A stretch of DNA of 6,221 nt. It comes from Planctomycetota bacterium (GTDB taxonomy: Bacteria > Planctomycetota > UBA8742 > SKZP01). The DNA is taken from NCBI GenBank assembly GCA_007127275.1, contig SKZP01000144.1:1-6221 (forward strand), read 5' to 3'. The translations under genes and the position numbers were made by a program. Below the pieces are notes generated by a model, which was not told the DNA's origin, did no database searches, and was given only the letters and a program-made list of their open reading frames with translations. Below are positions 6,176-6,221 of the stretch, one piece after another; position 1 is the first letter of the stretch; every line of letters begins with the position of its first letter.

Positions 6176-6221
6176 AGGACGAAGGCGAGCACCGCAGGCG
6201 TGGCCCTTGTCACATCGAGGA

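Larger units (their letters stand above)
5863..6221. other. Gene-free region downstream of ppdK
   Basis: About 360 bp with no supported gene. A minus-strand frame open from a GTG at 6213 runs through here and on into the antisense of ppdK, but it lacks recognisable motifs and includes the tandem repeat, so it is not called. Contents are a chain of hairpins (5867-5986), the 19-bp tandem repeat (5982-6038), two CAGCTCC copies 13 bases apart (6108-6127), and the inverted repeat at 6150-6175. A partial gene could start or end just past 6221. Confidence 0.65.

Noticed and set aside
3553..6213. A very long minus-strand open frame (886 codons) opposite ppdK
   Set aside because: It lies antisense to an unambiguous ppdK and has low-complexity composition (rich in His, Val, Ala, Arg and Asp) typical of the mirror of a GC-rich gene. 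No domain or motif is recognisable, and it includes the noncoding tandem repeat.

Overview
The window is a GC-rich bacterial chromosomal segment (roughly two thirds G+C by eye) carrying two complete, divergently oriented protein genes separated by about 700 bp. The lineage cannot be fixed from the sequence. A large eukaryotic-type Ser/Thr kinase fused to a parallel beta-helix, next to a bacterial-type pyruvate phosphate dikinase, fits Planctomycetota and neighbouring GC-rich, often uncultured phyla. That placement is an inference.

Left part (1-2489, minus strand): a 797-residue protein with an N-terminal Hanks-type protein kinase, a Pro/Ser/Thr/Ala-rich linker, a right-handed parallel beta-helix with a clear 23-residue repeat, and two hydrophobic membrane segments at the extreme C-terminus. 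Its stop codon is followed directly by a short hairpin with a T-rich tail (a terminator candidate), then by a perfect 18-bp inverted repeat near the window's left edge.

Middle (2490-3192): a divergent intergenic region without a convincing gene. It holds short GC-rich direct repeats, a possible weak promoter for the kinase, and a consensus TATAAT -10 box for the rightward gene. That promoter would give ppdK an untranslated leader of about 180 nt, which contains small hairpins.

Right part (3193-5862, plus strand): ppdK, pyruvate phosphate dikinase, complete, with a GTG start behind a strong AAGGAG ribosome binding site and all the catalytic residues I could check in place. After it, 5863-6221 has no supported gene. 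It contains a run of hairpins, three head-to-tail copies of a 19-bp repeat, and a further inverted repeat near the right edge.

The two genes do not form an operon. PPDK interconverts pyruvate and phosphoenolpyruvate in central carbon metabolism, and the kinase looks like a membrane-anchored signalling protein. Nothing in the sequence shows a functional link beyond adjacency. I found no CRISPR array, transposase, tRNA or rRNA. The most unusual item is the kinase/beta-helix/C-terminal-anchor architecture.
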